The notes beneath the pieces are model-generated. The model was not told where the DNA came from, did not search any database, and saw only the letters and a list, made by a program, of their open reading frames with translations. A stretch of DNA of 64,000 nt from Bryobacterales bacterium. Its GTDB lineage: Bacteria > Acidobacteriota > Terriglobia > Bryobacterales > UBA6623. Positions 24,847-34,280 of the stretch are shown here, piece by piece. Where the stretch lies: contig JAJDTX010000105.1 of NCBI GenBank assembly GCA_022826925.1, forward strand, positions 1 through 64,000. Reading direction: 5' to 3'. Positions within the stretch are counted from its first letter, which is position 1. Every line of letters starts with the position of its first letter. Position numbers and translations under genes: made by a program.

Positions 24847-26079
24847 TCAGTTGGGGCTATGGGCTAGTTGGCGGACTTCCTCAATAAACTCGCCCAAGGT
24901 CTGGATTTCAGTTCGAACGCGACTTGGGAAGCGACTTTTCAACGGTGCCGGAACAACGAGTTTGACACCAGACTCGGCCATCTCCTTGTATTGCGATTCC
25001 GAAACGCCCTCCTGAACGGTCAGCAGATGCGTCCGCGAGAGCTTTCGGTCAGCCTCGTTCAAGACCTGTCTCCAGCGGTCCCGACAAGTTGTCTTTACTG
25101 CAAGCATGCGGAGCTGAGCGTCAGGAAAGCTCGGGTCCAGATATGCGGCTTCCGAGGGAAACACGAAATCCGGCCTCCGGCCCCGGGGGGTCACTATTTG
25201 GTGCGCGAAGTGCTGATTCTCCAGCAGGCCCTCTTCCTTGAAAATCTCCCGAGCATGGATCTCAAGTGAGCGTCCCGATCGAGCCTTGCGGCGCTGCAAG
25301 ATCGATTGCGCTAGGTTCAGGAATGCATCCATGTCCTCGAATCCCTGCCTGATCTTTGGCAGTTCCACTGCTTCCTCGACGCTGCGGTACAACTCGTACT
25401 CGCATTCGCGTCGCTTGATGAGCCTCCCGTCCGGAGGAAGCGAGCTATACGTCTTCAAATCCCACGACTTCTGGGCCAGTTCCGTGCCCGAAGGGTATTC
25501 TTCCAGCCATTGCGAAGGGATCTCGCTCGGATCAAGCCAACAGTCCTTACGAAACTTCTTGGCAGCGAAATCAGAATCCGTGTCCGGGTGCGGAACTAGT
25601 AGCGTGCTGGTGCCTGGCTCAACCGGGCCGATCCGGCTTTCCATCAGTTCCTCGTCCGATTCATTCCGACAGACCCAGACGTTGCACTGTGCCTCGCTGA
25701 CTGGAGTGGCTTCCGAGAACGCGAAAACGACCACTGCCCCCGTGCTCTCCGGATCCAGTAGGGCCGAGGCATGACCGCCCAAGCCAGTTATCCGCGTTTC
25801 GTCTCTTGTTCCAGAGCGAAACCTGTTGTTGTACCAGACAGCCCGCACCCGACGGTGATCGTCGTGAGAGTCGATATAGAGGTCAAGCCAAGTGTCCGGG
25901 TTCACTGCATCCGGCCTGTCTAGGGCAGGGAACAAGCCGAACAGGAATCGCTTCGGCAAGTAAGGGCCTGCCTGATGAGTCCCGTTAGCGAGCGTGTCGT
26001 TCCCGGATAATCGCTTTACGTACCAGTGCATACCCCGACGCGAGTGGCCATCGAGCCATTCCTGCAGATCAATCGGCAT
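24847..26079 (-). CDS. EcoRII-like type II (IIE) restriction endonuclease
   Basis: 410 residues in the two-domain EcoRII plan. The N-terminal effector DNA-binding domain (about 15-175) contains YVKRLSGNDTLANGTHQAGPY, whose NDT...H pattern matches EcoRII-N. The C-terminal PD-(D/E)XK catalytic domain (about 225-405) contains HAREIFKEEGL, RRPDFVFPS with Asp304, and LRMLAVKTTCRDRWRQVL with Lys329, followed by HLLTVQEGVSESQ. EcoRII itself cuts CCWGG and needs two sites. The same target is a reasonable inference given the Dcm-like methylase upstream, but it is unproven. GC content and codon use are lower than in neighbouring housekeeping genes, consistent with acquisition by transfer. Confidence 0.88.
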   Translation of the reverse strand: MPIDLQEWLDGHSRRGMHWYVKRLSGNDTLANGTHQAGPYLPKRFLFGLFPALDRPDAVNPDTWLDLYIDSHDDHRRVRAVWYNNRFRSGTRDETRITGLGGHASALLDPESTGAVVVFAFSEATPVSEAQCNVWVCRNESDEELMESRIGPVEPGTSTLLVPHPDTDSDFAAKKFRKDCWLDPSEIPSQWLEEYPSGTELAQKSWDLKTYSSLPPDGRLIKRRECEYELYRSVEEAVELPKIRQGFEDMDAFLNLAQSILQRRKARSGRSLEIHAREIFKEEGLLENQHFAHQIVTPRGRRPDFVFPSEAAYLDPSFPDAQLRMLAVKTTCRDRWRQVLNEADRKLSRTHLLTVQEGVSESQYKEMAESGVKLVVPAPLKSRFPSRVRTEIQTLGEFIEEVRQLAHSPN

Positions 26080-26194
26080 CGGAAGAACCCTCCATCGATT
26101 TGCGCTTGCTATCTCGAGACCACCAGAACGCGCCTCGCCTCATCCAACGGCACGCTAGAAGCGATCCAGCCGCCGACTGCCGGGCATATCAACA

Positions 26195-27466
26195 TCAGCC
26201 ATGGAGCGGAAGCCTCTGCTGACGGAAAGCGATACCTGCAGGCTCCGGTATCTCAAGCCACGGGGCCATCAGGCGGGCGACCGCCGCGACGCACGGTACA
26301 ACGACGGAATTGCCGAACTGGCGGTAGGCCTGTGTGTCCGACACAGGAATGGTGAACTCGCGCCCGCTCGGGCTATCGAAGCCCATCAGGCGCGCACATT
26401 CTCTCGGAGTCAGTCTACGAGGATTTCCTAGCTCCTGCGCTACCAGAATCTCGGAACCGTCCTTGTGGTATCGAGCGGAGAGTGTTCGCGACACGTCCTC
26501 CCGACCGACCAAGCCGAACCCGAACCCGTTTCCGGCAGCCCTGTGCTTCTCGGCATAGGACTGAAGATAGCTCCACAGGTGATCCGACAACGTGTATTTG
26601 TCTGCGACTCTTGCTTCCGGTCCCACCGTATACGGTTCCTCCGAATCTTCGGACCCATCCTCAGGGTGGAGCACTGCCCCCAGATTTGGCCCATTGATCA
26701 CGCTGGGGACCTCAAGGTCATCGAAGTCGAAGCCGTTTGGCTCTCGGAATCCGACGACGAAGATCCGCTCCCGGTGCTGAGGCACCCACGATCGCGCATC
26801 CAAGACCTTCCAGTAGACCCGATAGCGAAGATCCTCGGTCAGGGTCCGGTGGATAACCCGAAACGTTCTACCTTTGTCATGGTTGACAAGATTCTTCACA
26901 TTCTCGAGCACAAATGCGCGAGGACGATGCGCTTCAATGATCCGGGCCACGTCAAAGAACAACGTCCCTTGTGCCTCGCAGCGAAAACCGTGAGGCTTGT
27001 TTAGGGCATTCTTCTTGGAGACCCCCGCGATTGAGAATGGCTGGCACGGAAAGCCGGCGAGTAGAACATCGTGCTCAGGGATATCATTGACATCGACCTG
27101 GGTGATGTCGCCATCGATCTCATCCTCGCAGCGATAGTTGGCAAGATAGGTGACCTTCGAAAACTTGTTCCACTCGCTTGTGTAGACACACTTCCCTCCG
27201 AGAGGCTCGAATCCTCGCCGTAGACCCCCTATGCCTGCGAACAGGTCGATGAATCGAAACGTCTCGAGTTCTTGGCCAATAGAGCGAACGCTATCAACCA
27301 CGCTACGAAGGTAGTGAAGTGCGGCCGTGCGGGGCACACCCTCACCACGGTCCCAGCGATAGATGGTTCGGGCGGAAAACCCGAGGCGATCTGCGAGTTC
27401 GTCAATCGACAGATTAGCTCGCCTTCGCAGTTGGGAGAAGTCGGAACTGTGCGAGTGAGATTCCAT
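26195..27466 (-). CDS. C5-cytosine DNA methyltransferase with N-terminal helix-turn-helix (Dcm/M.EcoRII type)
   Basis: 423 residues. Residues about 10-58 form an XRE-like HTH (LRRRANLSIDELADRLGFS ARTIYRWDRG). The methylase follows with motif I FIDLFAGIGGLRRGF (72-86), motif IV GFPCQPFSIAG with nucleophile Cys141, motif VI FVLENVKNL, motif VIII QHRERIFVVGF, motif IX LTPRECARLMGF and motif X QFGNSVVVPCVAAV. It protects DNA against the adjacent nuclease. In M.EcoRII and M.SsoII the same HTH extension represses the gene's own promoter. The start at 27466 is chosen because upstream ATGs (27517, 27499) lie in or before the predicted promoter. Confidence 0.92.
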   Translation of the reverse strand: MESHSHSSDFSQLRRRANLSIDELADRLGFSARTIYRWDRGEGVPRTAALHYLRSVVDSVRSIGQELETFRFIDLFAGIGGLRRGFEPLGGKCVYTSEWNKFSKVTYLANYRCEDEIDGDITQVDVNDIPEHDVLLAGFPCQPFSIAGVSKKNALNKPHGFRCEAQGTLFFDVARIIEAHRPRAFVLENVKNLVNHDKGRTFRVIHRTLTEDLRYRVYWKVLDARSWVPQHRERIFVVGFREPNGFDFDDLEVPSVINGPNLGAVLHPEDGSEDSEEPYTVGPEARVADKYTLSDHLWSYLQSYAEKHRAAGNGFGFGLVGREDVSRTLSARYHKDGSEILVAQELGNPRRLTPRECARLMGFDSPSGREFTIPVSDTQAYRQFGNSVVVPCVAAVARLMAPWLEIPEPAGIAFRQQRLPLHG

Positions 27467-27495
27467 GATCGAGCCACGCTCTGGGTATATTTTTG

Positions 27496-27524
27496 ACATT
27501 ACGGCAATTGTTGTCACGTGTCAA
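27496..27524 (-). promoter_or_regulatory. promoter of the methyltransferase gene with overlapping dyad
   Basis: On the minus strand TTGACA (27524-27519) is separated by exactly 17 bases from TAATGT (27501-27496). The -35 element lies inside an imperfect palindrome, TTGnCACGTGnCAA (27511-27524). That is a plausible operator for the HTH domain of the methylase. The predicted start of transcription near 27489 leaves a leader of about 23 bases. Confidence 0.6.
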
Positions 27525-28268
27525 GTGTTTTGTCGTTATGGTGAGAAAATATCGGACAAGGCGATGAAATTACGTAACTGCAACACTCTTCTGTAGATTT
27601 GGCGAATGGGGATGCGCTGAACTGAGGTGACGACAACATGCAGTGCCCCTCCGTAATCTTCATTCGGTTGCGCGCAAGGTGCTGCTCTCCGGGTGCCCGC
27701 GTTGCTGGTCCGACAGGAATCATGTCCGAGCTTACCGACCCACAAGCGTTGCAGTCGGCAGGGATCGACACCCCAAGCTATGGCCGGGATCGCCAAGGCT
27801 AGGCGACCGAGCCCAATCCGTTCTCGACGAGCCCTGTCAGCCGATTGAGGGAAGCGGAGCACCGCCGACTATGGTGACGCTTCCATGGCGTCGCAACGCT
27901 CGCCCTCACGCCGAGGGTGGGGCAAGAAGCTTGGGTTCGCGTCCTCGGAATCCAGAGTCTGCAGAAACCACACGTCGCTTTGCAGATCAGCTTCGGAATA
28001 CTGCGAAGCTATCACGCGGGCGGTGGTGTTAGTGCTTCGCACCATCACGAGCGGTGTTGCAACCGAAGCATGCGGAACAGGCCGTCGGACTCTACGAGAG
28101 AGAACGGCCGGAGCGGTGCAGACACCGCCTTGGACGGCGTGAGCGCATTCTGCCCCACAGCGAGAATTCTGTCCAATTCGGGAGCGTTCCTGTGGTCTTC
28201 TGGTAATAGGGAGCACCTTGATGGGCGTGCTGCCGACACCCGTGACGACCCCGGCGGCGATCGGATAG
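27525..28268. other. gene-poor stretch upstream of the restriction-modification island
   Basis: About 740 bases between the methylase promoter and the ATP-grasp operon. Frames of 60-136 codons exist on both strands, but none shows a known motif, a signal peptide or a ribosome binding site. The part near 27530-27600 is AT-richer than the flanks. No terminator, tRNA or clear direct-repeat attachment site was found. Confidence 0.4.
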
Positions 28269-29723
28269 ATGAATTTCAACTCCTACGACACGGAAGGATT
28301 TTACGACGAGCTATTCCAAGCCGATGGCACGCCGCGCGGCAAGTTCCGCCTCCTCGTGGACCGGATCAACTCCCTGCCCGAGGGGGACTTCCAGCGACGG
28401 CAGCGCGCCGCCGAGCGCAACCTGATGCACATGGGCATCACGTTCAACGTCTACGGCGATGACCGCGGCCAGGAGAAGATCTTCCCGTTCGACCTCGTGC
28501 CGCGCTTGGTCACGGCCGAGGAGTGGGACTGGATCGACCGGGGACTGCGGCAGCGCATCCACGCGCTGAACCTGTTCATCGACGACGTTTACCACGACCG
28601 CAAGGTCATCCGGGACGGTGTCATTCCCGAGGAGATCGTCCTCTCCGCCCAGGGGTTCCGCGAGCAGTGCATCGGGCTGAAGCCGCCGCAGGGCGTATGG
28701 TGCCACGTCACCGGCACCGACTTGGTTCGCGACTCCGACGGACAGATCTACGTGCTGGAAGACAACCTGCGCGTTCCCTCCGGCGTGTCCTACCTGCTGC
28801 AGAACCGCGCGGTGCTAAAGCAGACGTTTCCGAAGGTCTTCCGCGGGTTGGGGGTGCGCTTGGTTGCAGACTACCCCGGTCGGTTGCTCGCCATGCTCGA
28901 GGACGTGGCGCCACCCGACGCCGAGCGGCCGCAGGTGGCGGTCGTGACGCCGGGCCCTTTCAACTCGGCCTATTTCGAACACTCGTTCCTTGCCCAGCAA
29001 ATGGGCGTCGAACTGGTGGAGGGGCGCGACTTGGTCGTCGAGAACGACACCGTCTACATGCGGACCACCGCCGGCTTGGAGCGTGTCCATGTCATCTATC
29101 GCCGCATAGACGATGACTTCCTCGACCCACAGGTGTTCCGCCCCGACTCCATGCTTGGTGTTCCCGGAGTGATGGATGCGTACCGCAAGGGTCGAGTCAC
29201 GCTGGTGAATGCGCCCGGCACGGGCGTAGCCGACGACAAGGTGATCTACGCCTACGTGCCGGAGATCATCCGCTACTACTTGGGCGAGGACATCATCATT
29301 CCCAACGTGCCCACGTACATGTGTTGGGATCCGCAGCAGCGCCAGCACGTGCTGGAAAACATCGAGCGGCTGGTAGTCAAGCCCGCGAACGAGTCGGGCG
29401 GCTACGGACTGCTCATCGGTCCCCACGCCAGCGAGAGCGAGCACGAGGAATTCAGGCGGAGGATCCTTGCGAATAGCCGCAACTACATCGCCCAGACCAC
29501 GCTGTCGCTGTCGCGTGTGCCGACCTTGGTCGATGGCCGCTTTGAAGGCCGCCATGTCGACCTGCGGCCCTTCATCCTGTACGGACGCGAGATCTTCGTG
29601 CTGCCGGGCGGCCTGACCCGCGTAGCCTTGCGCAAGGGGTCGTTAGTGGTGAACTCGTCGCAAGGCGGCGGGAGCAAGGACACATGGGTGCTGGCTTCCG
29701 GCAAGGACTTTGCGCCTGCCTAG
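28269..29723 (+). CDS. circularly permuted ATP-grasp type 2 protein (predicted amide/peptide ligase)
   Basis: 484 residues covering the DUF404/DUF407 pair. The family hallmarks are present: [60 protein letters not shown], and the ATP-binding half with [40 protein letters not shown] and [14 protein letters not shown]. It is predicted to join carboxylates and amines via acyl phosphate, but no substrate is established. It heads an operon with the alpha-E, Anbu and transglutaminase genes, a conserved set described in comparative genomics of amidoligases. Confidence 0.93.
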   Translation: MNFNSYDTEGFYDELFQADGTPRGKFRLLVDRINSLPEGDFQRRQRAAERNLMHMGITFNVYGDDRGQEKIFPFDLVPRLVTAEEWDWIDRGLRQRIHALNLFIDDVYHDRKVIRDGVIPEEIVLSAQGFREQCIGLKPPQGVWCHVTGTDLVRDSDGQIYVLEDNLRVPSGVSYLLQNRAVLKQTFPKVFRGLGVRLVADYPGRLLAMLEDVAPPDAERPQVAVVTPGPFNSAYFEHSFLAQQMGVELVEGRDLVVENDTVYMRTTAGLERVHVIYRRIDDDFLDPQVFRPDSMLGVPGVMDAYRKGRVTLVNAPGTGVADDKVIYAYVPEIIRYYLGEDIIIPNVPTYMCWDPQQRQHVLENIERLVVKPANESGGYGLLIGPHASESEHEEFRRRILANSRNYIAQTTLSLSRVPTLVDGRFEGRHVDLRPFILYGREIFVLPGGLTRVALRKGSLVVNSSQGGGSKDTWVLASGKDFAPA

Positions 29724-29775
29724 TCGCGCTTGGCTGCGCACGGGCGGGGATATTTGAGGAGCCGGGACACGCCAG

Positions 29776-30753
29776 ATGCTGAGCCGCGTCGCAGAGTCTC
29801 TCTATTGGATGAGCCGCTATATCGAGCGCGCCGAGAACGTGGCTCGTTTCGTCGAGGTCAATGAGCACCTCATGCTCGACCTGCCGCCTGGCCTGCCGCC
29901 GCAGTGGGGTCCCTTGGTCGAGATCACCGGCGACGCCGAAGCGTTCAACAAGGCCTACAGCGCCGCGGACCAGGAAGAGGTGTGCTGGTTCCTGACCTTC
30001 GATCCCAACAATCCCAACTCGATCATCTCCTCGTTGCGGTCCGCGCGAGAGAACGCCCGCTCGGTCCGCGAGATCCTCTCGTCGGCGGTGTGGGGCGAGA
30101 TCAACGAGGCGTATCTGTACGTCGAGAGCCAGGCCAATGCTAGCAACGAACTTTCGTACGACTTCCTCCGCCACGTCGTGCGCGCCAGCCACAGCGTTGA
30201 GGGAGCGACCAACGCAACCCTGTCTCACTCCGAGGCATGGCACTTCAGCCGCATCGGGCGCCTCTTGGAACGGGCGGACAAGACCACGCGAATTGTCGAC
30301 ATCCGCTATTTCATGCTGCTGCCCACGCCCGCCGACGTGGGCAGCCCCACTGACGACTTGCACTGGACGGCAGTGCTGCAGTCTGTGAGCGCACTGGAGA
30401 TGTACAGGCAGCGGCACGGCATGGTCCGGCTCGACAGGACCGCCGAATTCTTGATCTTGGATCCGGAGTTCCCGCGATCGGTGCGGAACTGCCTGCGGCG
30501 CGCTGACGAGTCGCTGCATGCCATCACTGGCACTCCGCCGGGGACCTTTCGCAATCTGGCCGAGCGCCGTCTCGGCCGTCTCGTGTCGAGCCTTGACTAT
30601 ACTGCTGTAGATGAGGTGATCATTGAGGGCCTGCACGAGTTTCTGGACCAGCTGCAGGTCGGGCTCAATCAGACTGCCGATGCCTTGCAGGGTTCGTTTT
30701 TTGCCCCGCAGATCACGAGCGGAGTCGGATCAGCGGGAACTGCCTTGACATGA
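29776..30753 (+). CDS. alpha-E domain protein (DUF403)
   Basis: 325-residue all-helical protein beginning MLSRVAESLYWMSRYIERAENVARFVEVN, the signature of the alpha-E family. It continues with ENARSVREILSSAVWGEIN, SHSVEGATNATLSHSEAWHFSRIGRLLERADKTTRIVD and a C-terminal helical bundle. Its biochemical role is unknown, but it almost always accompanies the circularly permuted ATP-grasp protein. It begins 52 bases after that gene and its end overlaps the next start (ATGA), so translation is coupled. AGGAG lies about 14 bases before the ATG. Confidence 0.93.
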   Translation: MLSRVAESLYWMSRYIERAENVARFVEVNEHLMLDLPPGLPPQWGPLVEITGDAEAFNKAYSAADQEEVCWFLTFDPNNPNSIISSLRSARENARSVREILSSAVWGEINEAYLYVESQANASNELSYDFLRHVVRASHSVEGATNATLSHSEAWHFSRIGRLLERADKTTRIVDIRYFMLLPTPADVGSPTDDLHWTAVLQSVSALEMYRQRHGMVRLDRTAEFLILDPEFPRSVRNCLRRADESLHAITGTPPGTFRNLAERRLGRLVSSLDYTAVDEVIIEGLHEFLDQLQVGLNQTADALQGSFFAPQITSGVGSAGTALT

Positions 30754-31505
30754 CGTTTTGTCTCGGAATCAACGTCCAGGACGGCTTGGTCGGGATCGCC
30801 GATACCAGGCTGACGTCAGGCAACGAGTGCCTGACAGCCCGAAAGGTCACCACTTACGAAAGAGACGACGGTGCGCTCTTCGTCATGACATCTGGGTTGC
30901 GCTCTATACGGGACAAGGCGCTCACATACTTTGAAGAGGCGCTGGCTGAGAGCGAGGAGCCCTTCACCAAGCTCTACCAGGTCGTCAACCTCTTTACCGA
31001 CCAAGTGCGCCGAGTGTCGGCCGAGGACAAGCAGCCGCTGGCGGATGGCGGGCTGTCGTTCGACATGAAGGCGTTGATCGGCGGTCAGATGAGGGACGAC
31101 CAGAGGCACAAGCTGTATCTCGTCTATCCGGAGGGCAACTGGGTGGACACGGGCCGGGCAACGCCGTATCACGTCATCGGCTCGACGGGGTATGGCAAGC
31201 CGATCCTCGACCGCACCCTGACATACTCGGACCCAATGCGGCACGCCTTCAAGGCGGGCTGCCTGGCATTCGACTCCACCCGCATCAGCGCGGCCGACGT
31301 GGATTTTCCGATCGATGTAGTGCTGTATGCGCCGGATTCGTTCCGCGTCGTCGAGCACCGCTTCCAGAAGGACGACCTTGCCTCAATCTCGAACTGGTGG
31401 CAGGAGCACTTGCGCATCACGATGCGGGACTTGCCCGGGGAATGGCTGGAGGAGGCCTTTGCCAAGCTGACTCCGAACGCTGACGGCAAGAGCGGACAGC
31501 CCTGA
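30750..31505 (+). CDS. Anbu-type proteasome-like peptidase
   Basis: 251 residues of the COG3484 (Anbu) branch of the Ntn-hydrolase/proteasome beta family. After removal of Met the protein would begin Thr1 (TFCLGINVQDGLVGIADTR), with Asp17 and a lysine at position 31 in LTARKVT, matching the proteasomal Thr-Asp-Lys triad. GQMRDDQRHKLYLVYPEGNW and SGYGKPILDR-like GSTGYGKPILDRTL are family features. Anbu forms open helical rings in characterised cases. A role in degrading or recycling the peptide made or tagged by the neighbouring ATP-grasp protein is an inference. Confidence 0.92.
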   Translation: MTFCLGINVQDGLVGIADTRLTSGNECLTARKVTTYERDDGALFVMTSGLRSIRDKALTYFEEALAESEEPFTKLYQVVNLFTDQVRRVSAEDKQPLADGGLSFDMKALIGGQMRDDQRHKLYLVYPEGNWVDTGRATPYHVIGSTGYGKPILDRTLTYSDPMRHAFKAGCLAFDSTRISAADVDFPIDVVLYAPDSFRVVEHRFQKDDLASISNWWQEHLRITMRDLPGEWLEEAFAKLTPNADGKSGQP

Positions 31506-31525
31506 CTCGCGCGGCAGTCTCGAGC

Positions 31526-32377
31526 ATGCGCTTCGTTGCGAGCCACACAACGCGGTTTCGCTATAGCGAGCCGGTATATTTGGAACCGCACGTCATTCGG
31601 CTCAGGCCTAGGTGCGACAGCTTCCAGCGCCTGCTGCGTTACCGGCTCAGGGTGACCCCGGAGCCGGAATTGCTCAGCGAAGCGTTGGATGTCGAGGGCA
31701 ACGTCGTTGCGCATGCGTGGTTCTCCGGCCTGACGCAGACTCTGGACGTCACCAGCGAGTTCGAGGTCGAAACGCTGCGGAGCGATCCGTTCGATTACTT
31801 GGTCATTGGCGATGGCACGGGAAAGCTGCCGTTCGAGTATTCCGTGGCCGTGCGCGGTCGCCTCGCGCCAGCGCTGGAGCGGCCCGCCGGGGCCGATCCG
31901 GCTGTTGACGAGTTCATTCGCCCGATCATTGCTCGGTCCGGGCGCCAACCGCTCGCGTTTCTCAGCGTGCTCAACCAAGCGATTCACAAAGCATGCGCCG
32001 TGACCGTGCGTGAGCACGGCGAGCCGTTGCTGCCCGCCCAGACCCTGGCCGCCGAGCGCGTTGCCTGTCGCGACCTCGCCGTCCTCTTCATGGACTGTTG
32101 CCGTGCCGTCGGCATCGCCGCCCGCTTCGTGAGCGGTTACCAAGAGCAAGGATCTGCCAGCCGCTTCATGCATGCTTGGGCGGAGGTGTACCTGCCGGGC
32201 GGGGGCTGGCGTGGATACGACCCCACGCAGGGCTTGGCGGTGGTCGACCGGCACGTAGCGGTGGCGGCTGGGAACTCCGCTTCCCAAGCGAGCCCGATAC
32301 AGGGCAGCTTTCGGGGGGACGCCGAGGCAGCGCCACTGAAGGCCGAGATCCGGATCGGCCGCCCGGACGACGGATAG
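31526..32377 (+). CDS. transglutaminase-like cysteine protein (bacterial N-terminal BTLCP-type)
   Basis: 283 residues with an N-terminal beta domain (MRFVASHTTRFRYSEPVYLEPHVIRLRPR) and a transglutaminase core. Cys181 sits in ERVACRDLAVLF, His216 in RFMHAWAEVYLPG and Asp232 in GYDPTQG, so the catalytic triad is complete. In this genomic setting such proteins are predicted to hydrolyse or transfer amide bonds made by the ATP-grasp ligase. It is last in the operon, 20 bases after the Anbu gene. Confidence 0.92.
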   Translation: MRFVASHTTRFRYSEPVYLEPHVIRLRPRCDSFQRLLRYRLRVTPEPELLSEALDVEGNVVAHAWFSGLTQTLDVTSEFEVETLRSDPFDYLVIGDGTGKLPFEYSVAVRGRLAPALERPAGADPAVDEFIRPIIARSGRQPLAFLSVLNQAIHKACAVTVREHGEPLLPAQTLAAERVACRDLAVLFMDCCRAVGIAARFVSGYQEQGSASRFMHAWAEVYLPGGGWRGYDPTQGLAVVDRHVAVAAGNSASQASPIQGSFRGDAEAAPLKAEIRIGRPDDG

Positions 32378-32519
32378 CCGGGCGCTGCCGCCAAGCGACG
32401 CAAGGCGGGATCCCGGAGGCGATACGGCAGCGCGCCGCCGGGTTCGATGATCGAGGGCCGATCTGGCTGACCCACAGGCCGGCGGCCCCTGGCCGAGCGG
32501 GTGGGTAAAATAGGCGTTC

Positions 32520-34280
32520 GTGGCCTCTTCAGATTCTCGCGCCCCTAGAGCCATTCGCTACGAGCCCGACGAAAAACCACCCGTTGCCCTGTCGCTTGGT
32601 CTGGGGGCGCAGTACGCGCTGCTCAGCATCAGCGGCATCGTACTCACGCCCGCAGTCGTGATCCGGTCGGCCGGCACCGGCGAAGACTACCTGTTGTGGG
32701 CCGTATTCGCAGGCCTTTGCGTGTGTGGCATCTCCACATTCGTGCAAGCCGTCAGAGTTGGGCGTGTCGGTGCGGGCTATATCCTGCTGATGGGAACCTC
32801 GGGAGCCTTCATCGCGGTCTCGGTGTCCGCGCTGGCAGAGGGCGGCCCGGGCCTGCTCGCGGCGCTGGTGATCGCGTCCTCGCTGTTCCAGTTCCTGCTC
32901 GCCTCGCATCTTTCGCTGCTGCGACGCGTTATCACTCCGCTGGTAGCTGGCACGGTGATAATGCTGATCGCCGTCACGATCGTTCCGATTCTGTTCGAGA
33001 TGTTGGCGAACGTGCCAGAGGGAACGCCTGCGGGCGGCGCTCAGGCTTGCGCCGGCGCCACATTTATCACGACTACGGCGCTGGCCCTGCTCGCCTCGGG
33101 AGCCTGGCGGCTGTGGGCGCCCGTAATCGGCGTGGGGGCGGGCTGTGTCGTGGCGTCGTTCTACGGGTTGTACGACACTTCGATGATCGCCGCTGCTCCG
33201 TGGATCGGCCTGCCGACAACGGGCTGGCCCGGGATCGATCTGAGTTTCGATGGGTCGTTCTGGGCGCTGTTGCCGCTCTTCGTCTTGGTGACAATCGTTG
33301 GCGCCATCGAAACGATCGGGGATGCCATCGGTATCCAACAGGTCTCGTGGCGCGAGCCGCGCGCCACTGACTTCCGAGCTGTGCAGGGAGCAGTGGCGGC
33401 CGATGGACTGGGCAATCTCCTTTCAGGCCTGACGTGTACCGTGCCCAACACCACCTATTCCTCGAGCGTGGCCATCACCGAGTTGACCGGCGTCGCCGCG
33501 CGCTCCGTAGGCGTTTGCATCGGAGGCCTGTTCGTGGCCGCTGCGTTCGTTCCGAAGCTCGCCGCGATCATCCTGGCGATCCCCGATCCAGTCGTATCGG
33601 CCTACGTGCTGGTGCTGTTGGCGATTCTGTTCGCGCTGGGCATTCGAATTGCGATCAAGGACGGCTTGGACTATCGCAAGAGCGTCGTTGTTGGAGTCGC
33701 CTTTTGGCTCGGTGTCGGGTTTCAAAACCAGCAGATCTTCGCCGACAGCTTAGGTGAGCTCGGGGCATCGATCCTCGGCAATGGCATGACGGCTGGTGGC
33801 TTGGCTGCAGTCTTGATGGTAGTTGCGATGCAAGCGACCAAGCCGAAGCGGCTCACTCTCAAGACGACCCTGACGGCCAAGTCGCTGCCGGGCGTCGATT
33901 CGTTCCTGAGCGAGTTCGCCGAACAGCGGCGCTGGGACGACGAATCCGCGAACCGCCTGCGTGCCGCCGGGGAAGAGGCGATCCTGAGCCTTGTGCCAGC
34001 AGATGAAGACGGAGAGGCCGCCGGTCCTCCGAAGCACCTGCTCTTGGCTCTGTCCGGTGATCGCAATGCCGCGGAGATGGAGTTCATGGCCTCGACGGCT
34101 GAAGAGAATATCGAGGATCGTATCGCACTGCTGGGCCGCTGGGCAGACCAAGGCGGCGAGGAGCCGATCTCGCTGAAGCTGTTGCGGCACTACGCCAGTT
34201 CGGTGCGCCACCAGCAGTACCACGACATCGACATCGTCACCGTGCGCGTGGAGAGGCAAAGCGGTCAGGCAGCGCACTGA
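32520..34280 (+). CDS. NCS2 nucleobase (xanthine/uracil) permease with fused cytoplasmic ATPase-like tail
   Basis: 586 residues. The first about 455 form a 12-14-helix NCS2/NAT transporter with QYALLSISGIVLTPAVVIR at the front and the family motif region FVLVTIVGAIETIGDAIGIQQVSW ... AADGLGNLLSGLTCTVPNTTYSSS. The last about 125 residues are soluble (RRWDDESANRLRAAGEEAILSL ... LLRHYASSVRHQQYHDIDIVTVRV) and resemble a compact HATPase_c_2/anti-sigma-like fold. That would be an unusual regulatory add-on, and its assignment is tentative. GTG start at 32520. The substrate is not determinable. Confidence 0.85.
   Translation: MASSDSRAPRAIRYEPDEKPPVALSLGLGAQYALLSISGIVLTPAVVIRSAGTGEDYLLWAVFAGLCVCGISTFVQAVRVGRVGAGYILLMGTSGAFIAVSVSALAEGGPGLLAALVIASSLFQFLLASHLSLLRRVITPLVAGTVIMLIAVTIVPILFEMLANVPEGTPAGGAQACAGATFITTTALALLASGAWRLWAPVIGVGAGCVVASFYGLYDTSMIAAAPWIGLPTTGWPGIDLSFDGSFWALLPLFVLVTIVGAIETIGDAIGIQQVSWREPRATDFRAVQGAVAADGLGNLLSGLTCTVPNTTYSSSVAITELTGVAARSVGVCIGGLFVAAAFVPKLAAIILAIPDPVVSAYVLVLLAILFALGIRIAIKDGLDYRKSVVVGVAFWLGVGFQNQQIFADSLGELGASILGNGMTAGGLAAVLMVVAMQATKPKRLTLKTTLTAKSLPGVDSFLSEFAEQRRWDDESANRLRAAGEEAILSLVPADEDGEAAGPPKHLLLALSGDRNAAEMEFMASTAEENIEDRIALLGRWADQGGEEPISLKLLRHYASSVRHQQYHDIDIVTVRVERQSGQAAH

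Noticed and set aside
27869..28279. 136-codon minus-strand frame upstream of the ATP-grasp operon
   Set aside because: No motifs, unusual composition, and it overlaps the likely promoter region of the operon. Treated as non-coding.
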